Positions 1-13,634 are shown, counted from the stretch's first letter. The stretch: 64,000 bases of DNA from Methylobacterium sp. AMS5 (GCF_001542815.1 NZ_CP006992.1:912001-976000); one strand, 5' to 3'. Numbers and translations are program-made. The notes: generated by a model not told the origin, from the letters alone.

Positions 1-348
1 AACCACGCTTTCGGTCAGAAACGTCCGGTCGTCCTCAGACCGCCGTCTTGCCGTCTCGGAAGGGATCGCTGCCGTTTTCAGTCCGTTGTCAGCGGTCTCC
101 ACGCTTGCGCTGGCCACGCATCCGTCCTGGCCAGCCACTCCCTCCACAGTCAGATGAGAGACCGTGAAAACCGTGCCCGCGGGGCTGCGTAGCACGATCG
201 GCGCTTGAAGTACCTGAGCATCCGGCCACGTCTCCTGTGTCGCTGAGCAGAGGCCCGCGATCGGTATCAAGAGAAGCTGGCAGCCGCCGAGCGCAAGCGT
301 TGCCGGGCATAGTGCCGCCAACAACCCGCGGCTTTGGCGGCTCTGCAC
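1..348 (-). CDS. Putative lipoprotein, 3' end cut by window edge
   Basis: An open frame runs from a GTG at 348 to the window edge without a stop (116 codons visible). The N-terminus has basic residues, a hydrophobic stretch and a lipobox-like LALGGC, so export and lipidation are plausible. The rest matches no family I recognise. It lies about 40 bp downstream of nuoF on the same strand, so it is probably cotranscribed with the nuo genes, but nothing shows a complex I role. The overlapping ATG frame at 89-310 reads as arginine-rich shadow sequence and was not preferred. Confidence 0.5.
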   Translation of the reverse strand, partial: MQSRQSRGLLAALCPATLALGGCQLLLIPIAGLCSATQETWPDAQVLQAPIVLRSPAGTVFTVSHLTVEGVAGQDGCVASASVETADNGLKTAAIPSETARRRSEDDRTFLTESVV

Positions 349-391
349 AGCGTCCTCCGCTACCCTAGAGAGAGCAAGCGCCGACAAAGGT

Positions 392-1693
392 TCACTCCGC
401 CGCCATCGGCACCGCATCCATGTGCGGGTTGGCGCTGTACTGGTCGATCCGCTTCTCGATCTCGGGCCGGAAGTGCCGGATCAGGCCCTGGATCGGCCAT
501 GCCGCGGCGTCGCCCAGCGCGCAGATCGTGTGGCCCTCGACCTGCTTGGTGACTTCCAGGAGCATGTCGATCTCGCGCTTCTGCGCCCGGCCGGCAGCCA
601 TGCGGGTCAGCACGCGCCACATCCAGCCGGTGCCCTCGCGGCAGGGCGTGCACTGGCCGCAGCTCTCGTGCTTGTAGAAGTACGAGATGCGGGCGATCGC
701 GCCGACGATGTCGGTCGACTTGTCGAGCACGATCACCGCCGCGGTGCCCAGGCCCGAGCCGAGGTTGCGCAGGGTGTCGAAGTCCATCTTGGCGTCGATG
801 ATCTGCTCGGCCGGCACCAGCGGCACCGAGGAGCCGCCGGGGATCGAGCAGAGCAGGTTGTCCCAGCCGCCGCGCATGCCGCCGCAATGCTTGTCGATCA
901 GTTCGCGGAAGGTGATGCCGAGCTCTTCCTCGACGTTGCAGGGCTTGTTGACGTGGCCCGACACGCAGAAGAGCTTCGTGCCGGTGTTGTTCTTGCCGCC
1001 CAGCCCCGCGAACCACGCGCCGCCCCGGCGCAGGATCGTGCCGGCCACCGCGATCGATTCGACGTTGTTGACGGTCGTGGGGCAGCCGTAGAGGCCCATA
1101 TTGGCCGGGAAGGGCGGCTTCAGCCGCGGCATCCCCTTCTTGCCTTCCAGGCTCTCGATGAGCGCCGTTTCCTCGCCGCAGATGTAAGCGCCCGCGCCGT
1201 GGTGGACATAGATGTCGAACGGGTAATCGTGGACGTTCGACGGACCGACGAGACGCGCCTCGTAGGCCTCGTCCACCGCGCGCTGGAGCGCGAACTTCTC
1301 CGCCACGTACTCGCCGCGGATGTAGATGTAGCAGGCATGCGCGCCCATGGCGAAGGATGCCAGCATGCAGCCCTCGATCAGGAGATGCGGATCGTGCCGC
1401 ATGATCTCCCGGTCCTTGCAGGTGCCCGGCTCCGATTCGTCGGCGTTGACGACGAGATAGTGCGGGCGCCCATCGGATTTCTTGGGCATGAACGACCACT
1501 TGAGGCCGGTCGGGAAGCCCGCGCCACCACGGCCGCGCAGGCCGGAGCCCTTCATCTCGTCGATGATCCAGTCACGGCCCATGTCGAGGAGGAACTTTGT
1601 TCCGTCCCAGGCGCCGCGCTTCTTCGCGGCGTCCAGCCCCGGCGAGTGCAGGCCGTAGAGATTGGTGAAGATGCGATCCTGATCGGCGAGCAT
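392..1693 (-). CDS. nuoF: NADH-quinone oxidoreductase subunit F
   Basis: This 433-residue protein is the NADH-oxidising, FMN-binding subunit of respiratory complex I, in the peripheral arm on the cytoplasmic side. The glycine-rich motif [13 protein letters not shown] (residues 51-63) belongs to the FMN/NADH site. The [12 protein letters not shown] motif near residue 350 and a later Cys in HTICALGD supply the N3 [4Fe-4S] cluster. Length is normal for the family. The gene follows nuoE by 10 bp in a minus-strand nuoABCDEF run. NuoG and the membrane subunits would lie off the left edge if the order is conserved. Confidence 0.97.
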   Translation of the reverse strand: MLADQDRIFTNLYGLHSPGLDAAKKRGAWDGTKFLLDMGRDWIIDEMKGSGLRGRGGAGFPTGLKWSFMPKKSDGRPHYLVVNADESEPGTCKDREIMRHDPHLLIEGCMLASFAMGAHACYIYIRGEYVAEKFALQRAVDEAYEARLVGPSNVHDYPFDIYVHHGAGAYICGEETALIESLEGKKGMPRLKPPFPANMGLYGCPTTVNNVESIAVAGTILRRGGAWFAGLGGKNNTGTKLFCVSGHVNKPCNVEEELGITFRELIDKHCGGMRGGWDNLLCSIPGGSSVPLVPAEQIIDAKMDFDTLRNLGSGLGTAAVIVLDKSTDIVGAIARISYFYKHESCGQCTPCREGTGWMWRVLTRMAAGRAQKREIDMLLEVTKQVEGHTICALGDAAAWPIQGLIRHFRPEIEKRIDQYSANPHMDAVPMAAE

Positions 1694-1703
1694 GATCCGC
1701 TCC

Positions 1704-2942
1704 TCAGCCCCTGCTGCCGGCGAGATCGGACGCCTGTCCGACCCAGTTCTCCCGGTCGATCCGTCCCGGGAAGGCGAGGTAGGCGCTCACCCAGGCGACC
1801 TCGGTCGGCGACCACGCGGCGACCTGATCGTAGTGCCAGACGCCGAGATCGTTGAGACGGCGCTGGTTGATCGGGCCGATGCCCTTGATCTTGGTCAGGT
1901 CGTCCGGCCGGTCGTCGCGGGGGGTGTCGAGCCCCTTGGGACGGGTGCCGGCGGCGTCGGCCCGGGCTTCCGGGTTCTCACCCTCGGGCACGTCGTCGCC
2001 CGCGCCGATCGTGGCCGGCTGCTGCGGCGGCTCGGTGCGCAGGCGCCTGTCCTCTTCGACGGCCGGGTCCCGGGCGGCCGGCGCCTTCGCGTCACGCGCC
2101 TGAGCCCGATCCTCCGGCTTGACCGGCGTTTCGCCCGCGCTCGCCCGCTCGGCGGGGGCATCGACGGCGTTCGACTCGTTGGCGCGCCCGGACGACGGAC
2201 GGGCCGGCTTGGTCTCGTCCTTGACGCGGGCCTCGGTCGAGGCGGCCTCGTCCTTCTTGACGCTCTCGCCGCCCTGGTCGGCGCCCTCGGTCTGCTCGAA
2301 GCGCTTGCGCCATGCGCCGACGCGGGAGCCGTCGAACAGCGACTCGTCCGTCAGGGTGTTGACCGCATCCTTCGGCTCGGAGGAGACCCGGCCGATCTGC
2401 GAGCCGACCTTCACGGGGCGGCCGGCGGCGAGGTCGTCCATGAGCGTGTTCAGGCTCTCGGGCGTGAGGTCCTCGTAATAGTCCTGATTGATCTGCACCA
2501 TCGGCGCGTTGCAGCAGGCGCCGAGGCATTCCACTTCGAGCCAGGAGAAATTGCCGTCCGGCGAGACGTGGCCTGCCGGGCCGAGGCGCTCGTGGAGCGC
2601 GGCCTTCAATTCCTTCGCCCCGCAGCAATCGCAGGGCACGGTGCCGCAAAGCTGGATCCAGAACCGGCCGACCGGCTCCAGGGCGAACATCGTGTAGAAG
2701 GTCGCGACCTCCAGCACGCGGATATGCGGCATGCCGAGTTCGTCGGCGACTGCCTCGATCGCCTTCTGCGGCAGCCAGCCACCGTTCTGCTCCTGCGCCT
2801 TCCACAAGAGCGGGATGACGGCCGATGCCTGCCGGCCTTCCGGATATTTCGCGATCTGGCCGCGAGCCCAGTCAGCGTTCTCGGGCGTGAACGCGAAGTC
2901 CTGGGGCTGCTCGGCGGCGGGGGCTAGCCTGCGGTTGGCCAT
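1704..2942 (-). CDS. nuoE: NADH-quinone oxidoreductase subunit E with C-terminal extension
   Basis: Residues 1 to about 190 form the thioredoxin-like NuoE module that carries the N1a [2Fe-2S] cluster. The ligands appear as C99-x4-C104 and C139-x3-C143. The protein is 412 residues, more than twice the usual length of about 160-220. After the NuoE domain comes a charged, Ala/Glu/Lys/Pro-rich linker (about 200-340), then a compact tail with [18 protein letters not shown] that resembles a helix-hairpin-helix fold. Extended NuoE proteins of this kind occur in alphaproteobacteria, and the tail's role is unknown. It sits between nuoD and nuoF with short spacers. Confidence 0.95.
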   Translation of the reverse strand: MANRRLAPAAEQPQDFAFTPENADWARGQIAKYPEGRQASAVIPLLWKAQEQNGGWLPQKAIEAVADELGMPHIRVLEVATFYTMFALEPVGRFWIQLCGTVPCDCCGAKELKAALHERLGPAGHVSPDGNFSWLEVECLGACCNAPMVQINQDYYEDLTPESLNTLMDDLAAGRPVKVGSQIGRVSSEPKDAVNTLTDESLFDGSRVGAWRKRFEQTEGADQGGESVKKDEAASTEARVKDETKPARPSSGRANESNAVDAPAERASAGETPVKPEDRAQARDAKAPAARDPAVEEDRRLRTEPPQQPATIGAGDDVPEGENPEARADAAGTRPKGLDTPRDDRPDDLTKIKGIGPINQRRLNDLGVWHYDQVAAWSPTEVAWVSAYLAFPGRIDRENWVGQASDLAGSRG

Positions 2943-2960
2943 GACGTTCGACCCGTCTCC

Positions 2961-4151
2961 TCAGCGGTCCACTTCGCCGAACACGATGTCGAGCGTGCCG
3001 AGCACGCAGGACACGTCGGCGAGCAGGTGGCCGCGGCACATCCAATCCATCGCTTGAAGGTGGGCGAAGCCCGGAGCGCGGATCTTGCAGCGGTAGGGTT
3101 TGTTGGTGCCGTCGGAGACGAGGTAGACGCCGAACTCGCCCTTGGGGGCTTCGACCGCGGCGTAGACCTCGCCCTCGGGCACGTGGAAGCCCTCGGTGTA
3201 GAGCTTGAAGTGGTGGATGAGCGCCTCCATCGAGCGCTTCATCTCCCGGCGCGGCGGCGGCGCGAACTTGCCGTCGATCGAGGCGATCGGCCCCCCACCT
3301 GCGGGCTCGCGCAGCTTGGCCACGCATTGCCGCATGATCTTCACGGATTCCCGCATCTCTTCCATGCGGATCACCTGGCGATCGTAGGTGTCGCCGTTCT
3401 TCCCCACGGGGATGTCGAACTCCATCTCCTCGTAGAGTTCGTAGGGCTGCGACTTGCGCAGATCCCACGGGATGCCGGAGCCGCGCACCATCACGCCGGA
3501 GAAGCCCCAGGCCATCGCCTCGTCGACCGAGACGATGCCGATATCGACGTTGCGCTGCTTGAAGATGCGGTTGGCCATGACGAGGTTGTCGAGGTCGTCG
3601 ACCACCTTCAGGAACGGGTCGCAGAACGCCTCGATGTCGTCGATCAGCGCGGGCGGCAGATCCTGGTGCACGCCGCCGGGCCGGAAGTAGTTGGCGTGGA
3701 GCCGAGCGCCCGATGCGCGCTCGTAGAAGATCATCAGCTTCTCGCGCTCCTCGAAGCCCCACAGGGGCGGCGTCAGCGCGCCGACGTCCATCGCCTGCGT
3801 GGTGACGTTGAGGAGGTGGGAGAGCAGCCGCCCGATCTCGCAGAACAGGGTGCGGATGAGCTGGGCCCGGCGCGGCACCTCGATGCCCGCAAGCCGCTCG
3901 ATCGCGAGGCAGAAGGCGTGCTCCTGATTCATCGGCGCGACGTAGTCGAGCCGGTCGAAATAGGGCGTCGCCTGGAGGTATGTCTTGTGCTCGATCAGCT
4001 TCTCGGTGCCCCGGTGCAGCAGCCCGATATGCGGATCGACCCGCTCGACCACCTCGCCGTCGAGCTCGAGCACGAGGCGCAACACGCCGTGCGCCGCCGG
4101 GTGTTGCGGCCCGAAATTGATCGAGAAGTTGCGGATGTTGTGTTCGGTCAT
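2961..4151 (-). CDS. nuoD: NADH-quinone oxidoreductase subunit D
   Basis: This 396-residue protein is the 49-kDa-type subunit of complex I that helps form the quinone-binding pocket near cluster N2. The N-terminal [14 protein letters not shown] motif is diagnostic of the family, and the C-terminal DIVFGEVDR ending is typical. It is separate from NuoC, unlike the NuoCD fusion of enterobacteria. The start at 4151 lies 11 bp after the nuoC stop and the gene ends 18 bp before nuoE, consistent with one operon. Confidence 0.97.
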   Translation of the reverse strand: MTEHNIRNFSINFGPQHPAAHGVLRLVLELDGEVVERVDPHIGLLHRGTEKLIEHKTYLQATPYFDRLDYVAPMNQEHAFCLAIERLAGIEVPRRAQLIRTLFCEIGRLLSHLLNVTTQAMDVGALTPPLWGFEEREKLMIFYERASGARLHANYFRPGGVHQDLPPALIDDIEAFCDPFLKVVDDLDNLVMANRIFKQRNVDIGIVSVDEAMAWGFSGVMVRGSGIPWDLRKSQPYELYEEMEFDIPVGKNGDTYDRQVIRMEEMRESVKIMRQCVAKLREPAGGGPIASIDGKFAPPPRREMKRSMEALIHHFKLYTEGFHVPEGEVYAAVEAPKGEFGVYLVSDGTNKPYRCKIRAPGFAHLQAMDWMCRGHLLADVSCVLGTLDIVFGEVDR

Positions 4152-4162
4152 CGCCGCAGCCT

Positions 4163-4822
4163 TCAGCTCGACGTCTTCTCATCGCCCGGGAGCACGTAAT
4201 CCGTGCCCTCCCACGGCGAGAGAAAATCGAAGTTGCGGAACTCCTGGGTCAGCTTGACCGGCTCGTAGACGACGCGCGCCTCGTCCTGGTCGTAGCGGAC
4301 CTCGACGAAGCCGGTCAGCGGGAAGTCTTTTCGGAGCGGATGCCCCTCGAAACCGTAATCCGTGAGCAGCCGGCGCAGGTCGGGATGGCCCGAGAACAGG
4401 ATGCCGTAGAGGTCGTAGGTCTCGCGCTCGTACCAGTTGGCCGCCGGAAAGACGGGGATCGCGGAGGGCACCGGGGTCGCGGCGTCCGTCTGCACCTTCA
4501 CGCGCACCCGCATGTTATGACGCAAGGAGAGCAGGTGGTAGACGACGTCGAAGCGGCGCGCCCGCTGCGGGTAATCGACGCCGCAGATGTCGATGAAGCA
4601 GCGGAAGGCGCAGGCCGGCTCATCGCGCAGGTAGGTCAGCGCGTAGACGATGTCGCTGCCCTGGACGACGAGCGTCAGCTCGCCATGGGCGATGGCCCAT
4701 TCGGTGACCGCCGGGCCGAGCGCTCCGGCGATCCGCCCGCCCATGGCTCGCAGAGCGTCCTCGCCCTGAGCGGCCGCGACGGTGCGGCGAAGCGTGATGC
4801 CGTTGGTGGTGATGGCCTCCAT
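4163..4822 (-). CDS. nuoC: NADH-quinone oxidoreductase subunit C
   Basis: This is the 30-kDa-type subunit of the complex I peripheral arm. I chose the ATG at 4822 (protein begins [11 protein letters not shown]), giving 219 residues. The longer open frame reaching 5224 would overlap nuoB deeply and its extra N-terminus is Arg/Ala-rich shadow sequence. The family signature [12 protein letters not shown] followed by [23 protein letters not shown] is present. The gene lies 11 bp downstream of nuoB and 11 bp upstream of nuoD. Confidence 0.95.
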   Translation of the reverse strand: MEAITTNGITLRRTVAAAQGEDALRAMGGRIAGALGPAVTEWAIAHGELTLVVQGSDIVYALTYLRDEPACAFRCFIDICGVDYPQRARRFDVVYHLLSLRHNMRVRVKVQTDAATPVPSAIPVFPAANWYERETYDLYGILFSGHPDLRRLLTDYGFEGHPLRKDFPLTGFVEVRYDQDEARVVYEPVKLTQEFRNFDFLSPWEGTDYVLPGDEKTSS

Positions 4823-4833
4823 CGCGCCCTCCC

Positions 4834-5421
4834 TCACCGCTCGATCGTACCGATGCGGCGGATCTTCCGCTGCAGCAGCAGGACGCCGTAGAGCAGGGCC
4901 TCGGCGCTCGGCGGGCAGCCCGGCACATAGATATCCACCGGCACCACCCGGTCGCAGCCGCGCACCACCGAGTAGGAGTAGTGGTAGTAGCCGCCGCCGT
5001 TGGCACAGGAGCCCATGGAGATGACGTAGCGCGGCTCCGGCATCTGGTCGTAGACCTTGCGCAGGGCCGGGGCCATCTTGTTGGTCAGCGTGCCGGCGAC
5101 GATCATCACGTCGGATTGCCGCGGCGAACCGCGCGGCGCGAAGCCGAAGCGCTCGCAGTCGTAGCGCGGCATCGACATCTGCATCATCTCGACCGCGCAG
5201 CAGGCGAGACCGAAGGTCATCCACATCAACGAGCCGGTGCGGGCCCAGTTGATGAGCTCGTCGGCGCTGGTGACGAGGAAGCCGCGGTCCGCCAGCTCGT
5301 CGTTGATCGACAGGAAGGTCGGATCGTTCGCGCCGATCGGACGCCCGGTCGCGGGATCGATGATCCCTTTGGGCGCCGGCGCGATGTCGGGCGCGCGGGA
5401 GAAGGTCGGAGTCAGGGCCAT
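4834..5421 (-). CDS. nuoB: NADH-quinone oxidoreductase subunit B
   Basis: This 195-residue protein binds the terminal [4Fe-4S] cluster N2, which passes electrons to quinone. The expected tandem cysteines are C74-C75 in LACCAVEMM, with C139 in MGSCANGGG and C169 in [10 protein letters not shown]. Length is usual for alphaproteobacteria. Gene order nuoA-nuoB-nuoC is kept, with 52 bp between nuoA and nuoB. Confidence 0.97.
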   Translation of the reverse strand: MALTPTFSRAPDIAPAPKGIIDPATGRPIGANDPTFLSINDELADRGFLVTSADELINWARTGSLMWMTFGLACCAVEMMQMSMPRYDCERFGFAPRGSPRQSDVMIVAGTLTNKMAPALRKVYDQMPEPRYVISMGSCANGGGYYHYSYSVVRGCDRVVPVDIYVPGCPPSAEALLYGVLLLQRKIRRIGTIER

Positions 5422-5473
5422 CTCTGCCTCTGAGCGAGAGCGGGAGGGAAACGACGCGGGAAGAACTGCGCCG

Positions 5474-5839
5474 CTAGTCCCATTCGAGGGCGCCCTTGCG
5501 CCACTCGTAGACGAAGCCGACGGTGAGAACGCCGAGGAAGATCATCATCGACCAGAAGCCGAACCAGCCGAGTTCCCCGAAGGTGATCGCCCAGGGGAAC
5601 AGGAAGGCGACCTCGAGGTCGAAGATGATGAACAGGATCGCCACGAGATAGAAGCGCACGTCGAACTTCATGCGCGCGTCATCGAAGGCGTTGAAGCCAC
5701 ATTCGTAAGCCGAGAGCTTTTCCGGATCGGGGCTCGAATAGGCCACGATGAAGGGAGCAATCAGCAGCGCCACTGCGATGAACAGCGACACACCGAGGAA
5801 GATGATGAGCGGCAGGTAATCCGCCAATAGGCCGGTCAT
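5474..5839 (-). CDS. nuoA: NADH-quinone oxidoreductase subunit A
   Basis: This 121-residue inner-membrane subunit of complex I has three hydrophobic segments, near residues 7-30, 60-82 and 90-112. The conserved YECGFNAF and [22 protein letters not shown] features between and within the helices mark NuoA. It is the first gene of the minus-strand nuo run, so the operon promoter should lie in the non-coding DNA at 5840-6372. Confidence 0.96.
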   Translation of the reverse strand: MTGLLADYLPLIIFLGVSLFIAVALLIAPFIVAYSSPDPEKLSAYECGFNAFDDARMKFDVRFYLVAILFIIFDLEVAFLFPWAITFGELGWFGFWSMMIFLGVLTVGFVYEWRKGALEWD

Positions 5840-6372
5840 GCCGCACCTCTCATGTGGTTGCGCGTGAGGATCATGAAGGACGGCCCTCGCGACGGCTTAC
5901 GGCCCGTGGAATCCCCGAGATGGAATTCCTCCAATGCCAGACTGAGCGCGGGCGAGGCTTAGACGAGCCCCCCCGGCGAAACAAGGGCATTGCGCGTCGC
6001 ACAATCACCTCTTTCGCTGACAGATGGGGGTATTCGTGCACCGGACGACGGGACGGAATCGGCGCATGCCGTGCACGGTTGACCATCGCCGTTTCATCCC
6101 CGCCGCTTCATCGACCACCGACTTTGGTATCTGGCATGCCAGCGTCGATGGTCGCAAGCACGGCCCGGCGGCGGCCAAGAAGCCCCCGACGCAGCACCCG
6201 AACGGCAGCAGCGACGCGATACGCCTGTCCTCCTTTGGCGTTTTGGGCGGCGTTTCCGCGAACCGTCGTCGGAGCGTCGCATTTCCCCAATCGGCTGCTT
6301 GACAGCCCGGGGCGCCCCACATAAACCCCGCCTCGTCGCCGACACGAGCCCAGCCGGCCGGCGACGCAGAAC
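5840..6372. other. Intergenic region upstream of nuoA
   Basis: About 530 bp separate nuoA from tRNA-Asp. Several overlapping open frames exist on both strands, but none has a recognisable domain, and they read as Arg/Ala/Pro-rich high-G+C shadows. The nuo promoter presumably lies here. I cannot place -35/-10 elements with confidence. Confidence 0.4.
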
Positions 6373-6449
6373 GCGGGCGTAGCTCAGTTGGTTAGAGTGC
6401 CGGCCTGTCACGCCGGAGGTCGCGGGTTCGAGCCCCGTCGCCCGCGCCA
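6373..6449 (+). tRNA. tRNA-Asp (anticodon GTC)
   Basis: A full 77-nt cloverleaf is visible. The acceptor arm GCGGGCG pairs with CGCCCGC, the D-arm contains AGCTCAGTTGGTTAGAG, the anticodon loop CTGTCAC has GTC at 6407-6409, and the T-arm contains GGTTCGAGCC. CCA is encoded at 6447-6449. No integrase or att-like repeat was seen beside it. Confidence 0.97.
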
Positions 6450-6667
6450 TGGTCCCGATGTCGATCCGACCGGGACACCAGAACTTCACCTTCCTCGGAC
6501 AAGTTTTTCCATCGCTGCGTGATGAGCGTGCGGTGCCGTTCGCCTTGTCCGGCGTGACCGATGCGCCACAACCGGCGCGATGTGGCAGGTCCGAGCGGAG
6601 GGTGCCCCGGTTTCGCCGCAACGGACAGGGAAGCGGGCGCATCCGATTCTCGCTGCAGCCCCCTCCG

Positions 6668-7156
6668 ATGCCGAATCTGCGCCTCTCCGCCGCCGCGGCC
6701 CTCTTCGCCCTGACACTGGCCGGCTGCGGGGGATCACCCGTTCTCGATGCGGGCGCACCGGCCGTGCCGGTGATCCTCGACGAACAAGCCGCCGCCGCCG
6801 CGCTCTCCCGCTACAGAGCGCAGCACGGGCTGAGCGCCGTCGTCATCGATTCCCGTCTGATCACCGCGGCCTCGTTCCAGGCACAAGCCAATGCGCGGGC
6901 CGGGCGGCTCAGCCACGAGATCGCCGGAAGCTTCGACAGCCGCATGGCGGGCGCCGGTTTCGGCCGGCGCTACGCCTCGGAGAACCTGAGCGCCGGGTCC
7001 GAGACCTTCGATCAGGTGCTCGCCCGCTGGAAGGCCTCGCCCGAGCACAACCGCAACATGCTGATGCCGCAGTTCCGGCGCGTCGGCATCGCCCGGTTCG
7101 ATGCTCCAGGGACGCGCTACAAGCGCTTCTGGGCGCTGGTGATGGCCGGTGACTGA
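6668..7156 (+). CDS. CAP-domain (SCP/PR1-like) lipoprotein
   Basis: The chosen ATG at 6668 gives 162 residues with a signal peptide ending in the lipobox LAGC, so the mature protein should be lipid-anchored. The mature part is a CAP domain: it has QANARAGRLSHEI, then YASENLSAG and WKASPEHNRNMLMPQFRRVGIA, matching the family's His/Glu/Glu/His pattern. Bacterial CAP proteins are extracytoplasmic and mostly of unknown function. The longer frame starting at 6449 overlaps the tRNA CCA end and adds no domain, so the shorter start is preferred. Confidence 0.85.
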   Translation: MPNLRLSAAAALFALTLAGCGGSPVLDAGAPAVPVILDEQAAAAALSRYRAQHGLSAVVIDSRLITAASFQAQANARAGRLSHEIAGSFDSRMAGAGFGRRYASENLSAGSETFDQVLARWKASPEHNRNMLMPQFRRVGIARFDAPGTRYKRFWALVMAGD

Positions 7157-7200
7157 GGCAAAGCGGCCCGAGCCCGACGCGGCCGGGCCACCCGTCACCG

Positions 7201-7635
7201 CTACCGAACCTGCGCGAAGAGCGGATCCAGGCGCTTCTGCGTCATCTTGTTGTGCGGGACGCTCTTGGCGGCCTCCAGGTTGTCGCGCTTGTCGCCGACG
7301 ACCACGAGGGCGACCATCCCCATCATGTAATGCGGCGCGCATTTGAAGCCGTAGACGCCCTCCTTGTCGAACTTGACCACGGCTTCCTGACCGACGGTCG
7401 TTTTGACGGTGTCGGCGCCGTCCGGCGCCATGCCCTTGATCGTCTCGACGTTGTGCCCCTTGTCGGTCGGCAGGAACTTGATGCTGTCGCCGGGCTTCAG
7501 CCGCACAAGCGCGGGATCGAACACCATCATCCCGCCCGGCCCGCTGTTGAGCATCTTGACCGCCACTTCGTCGGCCGCCGCCGGCAAGGCGATGGCGAGC
7601 GTGGCGGCAGTGATCAGGACCCTGAAGCTCATCAT
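7201..7635 (-). CDS. Pseudoazurin (periplasmic blue copper protein)
   Basis: This 144-residue protein has a cleavable signal peptide (about residues 1-21, ending ALPAAADE). The mature cupredoxin keeps all four type 1 copper ligands: H61 in KGHNVET, and C99, H102 and M107 in FKCAPHYMMGM. Pseudoazurins are small periplasmic electron carriers, for example donors to denitrification enzymes or peroxidases. No nitrite reductase is nearby, so its partner here is unknown. The gene converges on the CAP-domain gene, and its promoter should lie in the AT-rich DNA at 7640-7760. Confidence 0.93.
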   Translation of the reverse strand: MMSFRVLITAATLAIALPAAADEVAVKMLNSGPGGMMVFDPALVRLKPGDSIKFLPTDKGHNVETIKGMAPDGADTVKTTVGQEAVVKFDKEGVYGFKCAPHYMMGMVALVVVGDKRDNLEAAKSVPHNKMTQKRLDPLFAQVR

Positions 7636-7930
7636 TCGCTTTCTCGTATTAATTCTTAAGATAATCGACGATCGCCATCGAATAATACGATATATCGAGT
7701 CATTCTTCAGGCATAAAATCGATAATTACTTCCAAGATCGAATTATTATACTTTGAGACACGTTCTCCGAGAAGCGTCATGGGGCTGGACGGGCTGGGCC
7801 TTTCAAACCTACGCGGCTGCGTGTAAACGCGGGGCTTGACGATCATCCCAGCGCCTGCGCCCCCTTGGCGCCGCCTTCGAAACGGCGGTGCGCGAGGGCG
7901 AGCGCGCGCGAACTCGCTTCAAGGCGCTCA
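7636..7930. other. Divergent AT-rich promoter region, pseudoazurin/carB
   Basis: This 295-bp gap between divergent genes has a stretch at about 7640-7760 that is strikingly AT-rich for this chromosome (for example AATTATTATACTTTGAG near 7741). It probably holds the pseudoazurin promoter and perhaps the carB promoter. No specific regulator site was identified. Confidence 0.4.
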
Positions 7931-11404
<3,474 letters not shown>

Positions 11405-11414
11405 ATAGACGTTC

Positions 11415-11512
11415 GTGTGCCGGGCGGCCCGCCGAGCGGAAGCGGGCGGCCCGAAAGCACACAATCAAGAGCCGTTATCCCGGCCCGGAAGGAGCATGTC
11501 GCTCCGGCCGGG
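11415..11512 (+). terminator. Hairpins between carB and greA
   Basis: Two inverted repeats follow the carB stop. The first pairs GTGTGC...CGGGC with GCCCG...GCACAC (11415-11462) with small internal mismatches. The second pairs CCCGGCC and GGAGC with GCTCC and GGCCGGG (11479-11512) and is followed by CCTCTTCATT. Either could end carB transcription. Neither has a proper U-run. Confidence 0.5.
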
Positions 11513-11535
11513 CCTCTTCATTGTGGCGCGAGACC

Positions 11536-12018
11536 ATGAGCATCGACAAGCTTCCCATCACGGCACGCGGCTACGCAGCCCTCGAGGAGGAGCTGAAGCG
11601 TCGCCAGCAGGTGGAACGCCCCCGGATCATCCAGGCGATCTCCGAAGCCCGCGCGCTCGGCGACCTTTCCGAGAATGCCGAGTACCATGCGGCCAAGGAG
11701 GCCCAGTCCCACAACGAGGGCCGGGTGCTCGAACTGGAGAGCATGATCGCGCGCGCCGAGATCATCGACACTTCGAAGCTGTCGGGCGCCAAGATCAAGT
11801 TCGGCGCCCGCGTGAAACTCGTGGACGAGGACACCGAGGAGGAGAAGACCTACCAGCTCGTCGGCGAGCCGGAGGCGGATGTGCGCGAGGGCCGCGTCTC
11901 GATCTCCTCGCCCATCGCCCGCGCCCTGATCGGCAAGGCCGTCGGCGACACGGTGGAAGTCACGACCCCCGGCGGCGGCAAGTCCTACGAGGTCGTCGCC
12001 GTCGAGTGGGGAGCCTGA
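11536..12018 (+). CDS. greA: Transcription elongation factor GreA
   Basis: GreA rescues backtracked RNA polymerase by stimulating cleavage of the nascent transcript. The ATG at 11536 gives 160 residues, the usual length. The N-terminal half is a long antiparallel coiled coil with [14 protein letters not shown] at the tip, which contains the acidic residues (D, E) that act in the polymerase channel. The C-terminal half is the FKBP-like globular domain ([13 protein letters not shown]). It is separated from carB by hairpins and followed after 5 bp by a secreted-protein gene. Confidence 0.96.
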   Translation: MSIDKLPITARGYAALEEELKRRQQVERPRIIQAISEARALGDLSENAEYHAAKEAQSHNEGRVLELESMIARAEIIDTSKLSGAKIKFGARVKLVDEDTEEEKTYQLVGEPEADVREGRVSISSPIARALIGKAVGDTVEVTTPGGGKSYEVVAVEWGA

Positions 12019-12023
12019 CCCGC

Positions 12024-12539
12024 ATGCGCGTCCCCGGCCTCGCGGCCGCGCTCGGCCTCCTGGCCGGGGTCGTGCTCGGCGTCCCGGCCGCGGCGCAGGA
12101 CTTCGACCGGGTTGACTTCGACCGGGTCGGCGGCGTCGCCGTCGATGTGCGCCCCCTGCAGGTTTATGCCCGCGGTCCGCAGACGGAACTTCTGCGAGCG
12201 GACCTGACCGAGGCGATGCGGCGCAGCTTCGGTGACCGCATCGTCCGCGGTGCGCCGACGCTGGTAGTGCGCGTGAGCGGCCTGTCGCTCGCGGCCTATG
12301 GCGGTGCGCAGGGCGGCGACCGCAGCAGCCTGGGCGGCAGCGGCACGACGGATTACCTCGACGGCGAAGCGCTGCTGGTCGGCCGTGGCGGCGAGATCCT
12401 CGCGCGCCATCCCCAGCTCTCGGCCCTGCCCGCGAGTTCCGGCGGCGCGTGGTACGATCCGGCCTCCGAGCGGCGGCGGGTCGCGGCCCTTGCCGAGCAC
12501 TACGCGCAGTGGCTGCGGCGCCGGCTCCCGGCCCAGTAG
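12024..12539 (+). CDS. Small secreted protein of unknown function
   Basis: This 171-residue protein has a Sec signal peptide (hydrophobic residues 5-24, then GVPAAAQD as the likely cleavage region). The mature sequence VDVRPLQVYARGPQTELLRADL with a following LVVRVSGLSL suggests a small periplasmic fold, but no family was recognised. The start lies 5 bp after greA, suggesting cotranscription. It is about 30 bp before the ELM1-family gene. Confidence 0.7.
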   Translation: MRVPGLAAALGLLAGVVLGVPAAAQDFDRVDFDRVGGVAVDVRPLQVYARGPQTELLRADLTEAMRRSFGDRIVRGAPTLVVRVSGLSLAAYGGAQGGDRSSLGGSGTTDYLDGEALLVGRGGEILARHPQLSALPASSGGAWYDPASERRRVAALAEHYAQWLRRRLPAQ

Positions 12540-12572
12540 GCCGGGTTTGGTGGGATCGAAGGTTTGCGTCGC

Positions 12573-13634
12573 GTGAACGAACAGGGGCCGGTGAAGCCCG
12601 ACGGCAGCGTACTGCCGGAACTCGCGCGGGCCCGCGCCTGGATCCTCACCGACGGCAAGGCCGGCGACGAGAACCAGTGCATCGGCATCGCCGAGGCGCT
12701 CGGCCTCACCTACGAGACGCGCCGGATTCCGGACGGACGGCCCCTTACCTGGATGGCCCCGTGGGGGCCGATCGACCCGCGGGACGCGCCGGGCCGATCC
12801 GGCGGCCTGCTGCAAGGCCCGCTTCCCGATCTCCTGATCGCGTCGGGGCGGCGCTCCGTACCCTATCTGCGCGCCGTGCGACGCGCCTCGGGCGAGAAGA
12901 CCTTCACGGCCTTCCTCAAGGATCCGCGCACCGGCCACGACACCGCGGATTTCATCTGGGTTCCCGACTACGACGACCTGCGCGGCCCCAACGTCTTCAC
13001 CACGCTCACCGCGCCGCATCCCGTCTCCCGCGCCCGGCTCGACGCCGCCCGCACGACCCCCGATCCGCGTCTCGCGCGCCTGCCCTGGCCGCGCATCGCC
13101 GTGCTGATCGGCGGGGACAGCCGGCATCTGCGTTACCGCCAAGCCGATATGCAGCGGCTGGTGCGCGATCTCACCAAGCTCGCCGATGGCGGCTGCTCGC
13201 TGATGTTGACGGTCTCCCGGCGCACGCCGCCGGACCTGCGCACCGCCCTCGAAAACCTGGTGAAGGACAAGGGCGGCTTCTTCTGGGACGGCACCGGCGA
13301 GAACCCTTACGTCGGCATGCTGGCGATCGCCGACCACATCGTCGTCACCTCCGATTCCGCCAACATGGTGGGCGAGGCCGCGAGCACCGGCGTGCCCCTC
13401 CTCCTATTCGATCTGCCGCGCACCTATATCCGGCATCGGCGGATGTTTGCGGGCCTCGCCATGGCCGGCGCGCTGAAGCCGTTCATCGGGCGCCTGGAAG
13501 CGCTGCGCTACGCCCCGATCGACGCGACACCGGAGATCGCTGCCGCCTTGGCGGAAGCATACATGGGCCACCGTCGACGCTGGGCGGAGGCGCGACCGGC
13601 GGTGTCCGTCCCGCTGGGACGGCCTGAGACGTGA
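12573..13634 (+). CDS. ELM1/DUF1022-family protein (glycosyltransferase-like)
   Basis: This protein of about 353 residues belongs to the family annotated as mitochondrial fission ELM1 (DUF1022), widespread in alphaproteobacteria and thought to have a GT-B-like fold. Typical features are WILTDGKAGDENQCIGIAEALG at the N-terminus, VLIGGDSRHLRY mid-protein and VVTSDSANMVGEAASTGVPLL near the C-terminus, as in nucleotide-sugar binding folds. I prefer the GTG at 12573 because a GAAGG lies about 10 bp upstream; the TTG at 12564 is the alternative. Its biochemical role in bacteria is unclear. Confidence 0.85.
   Translation: MNEQGPVKPDGSVLPELARARAWILTDGKAGDENQCIGIAEALGLTYETRRIPDGRPLTWMAPWGPIDPRDAPGRSGGLLQGPLPDLLIASGRRSVPYLRAVRRASGEKTFTAFLKDPRTGHDTADFIWVPDYDDLRGPNVFTTLTAPHPVSRARLDAARTTPDPRLARLPWPRIAVLIGGDSRHLRYRQADMQRLVRDLTKLADGGCSLMLTVSRRTPPDLRTALENLVKDKGGFFWDGTGENPYVGMLAIADHIVVTSDSANMVGEAASTGVPLLLFDLPRTYIRHRRMFAGLAMAGALKPFIGRLEALRYAPIDATPEIAAALAEAYMGHRRRWAEARPAVSVPLGRPET

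Noticed and set aside
6373..6449. tRNA-Asp as an integration site
   Set aside because: No integrase gene or repeated tRNA 3' end was seen, and flanking genes look core.
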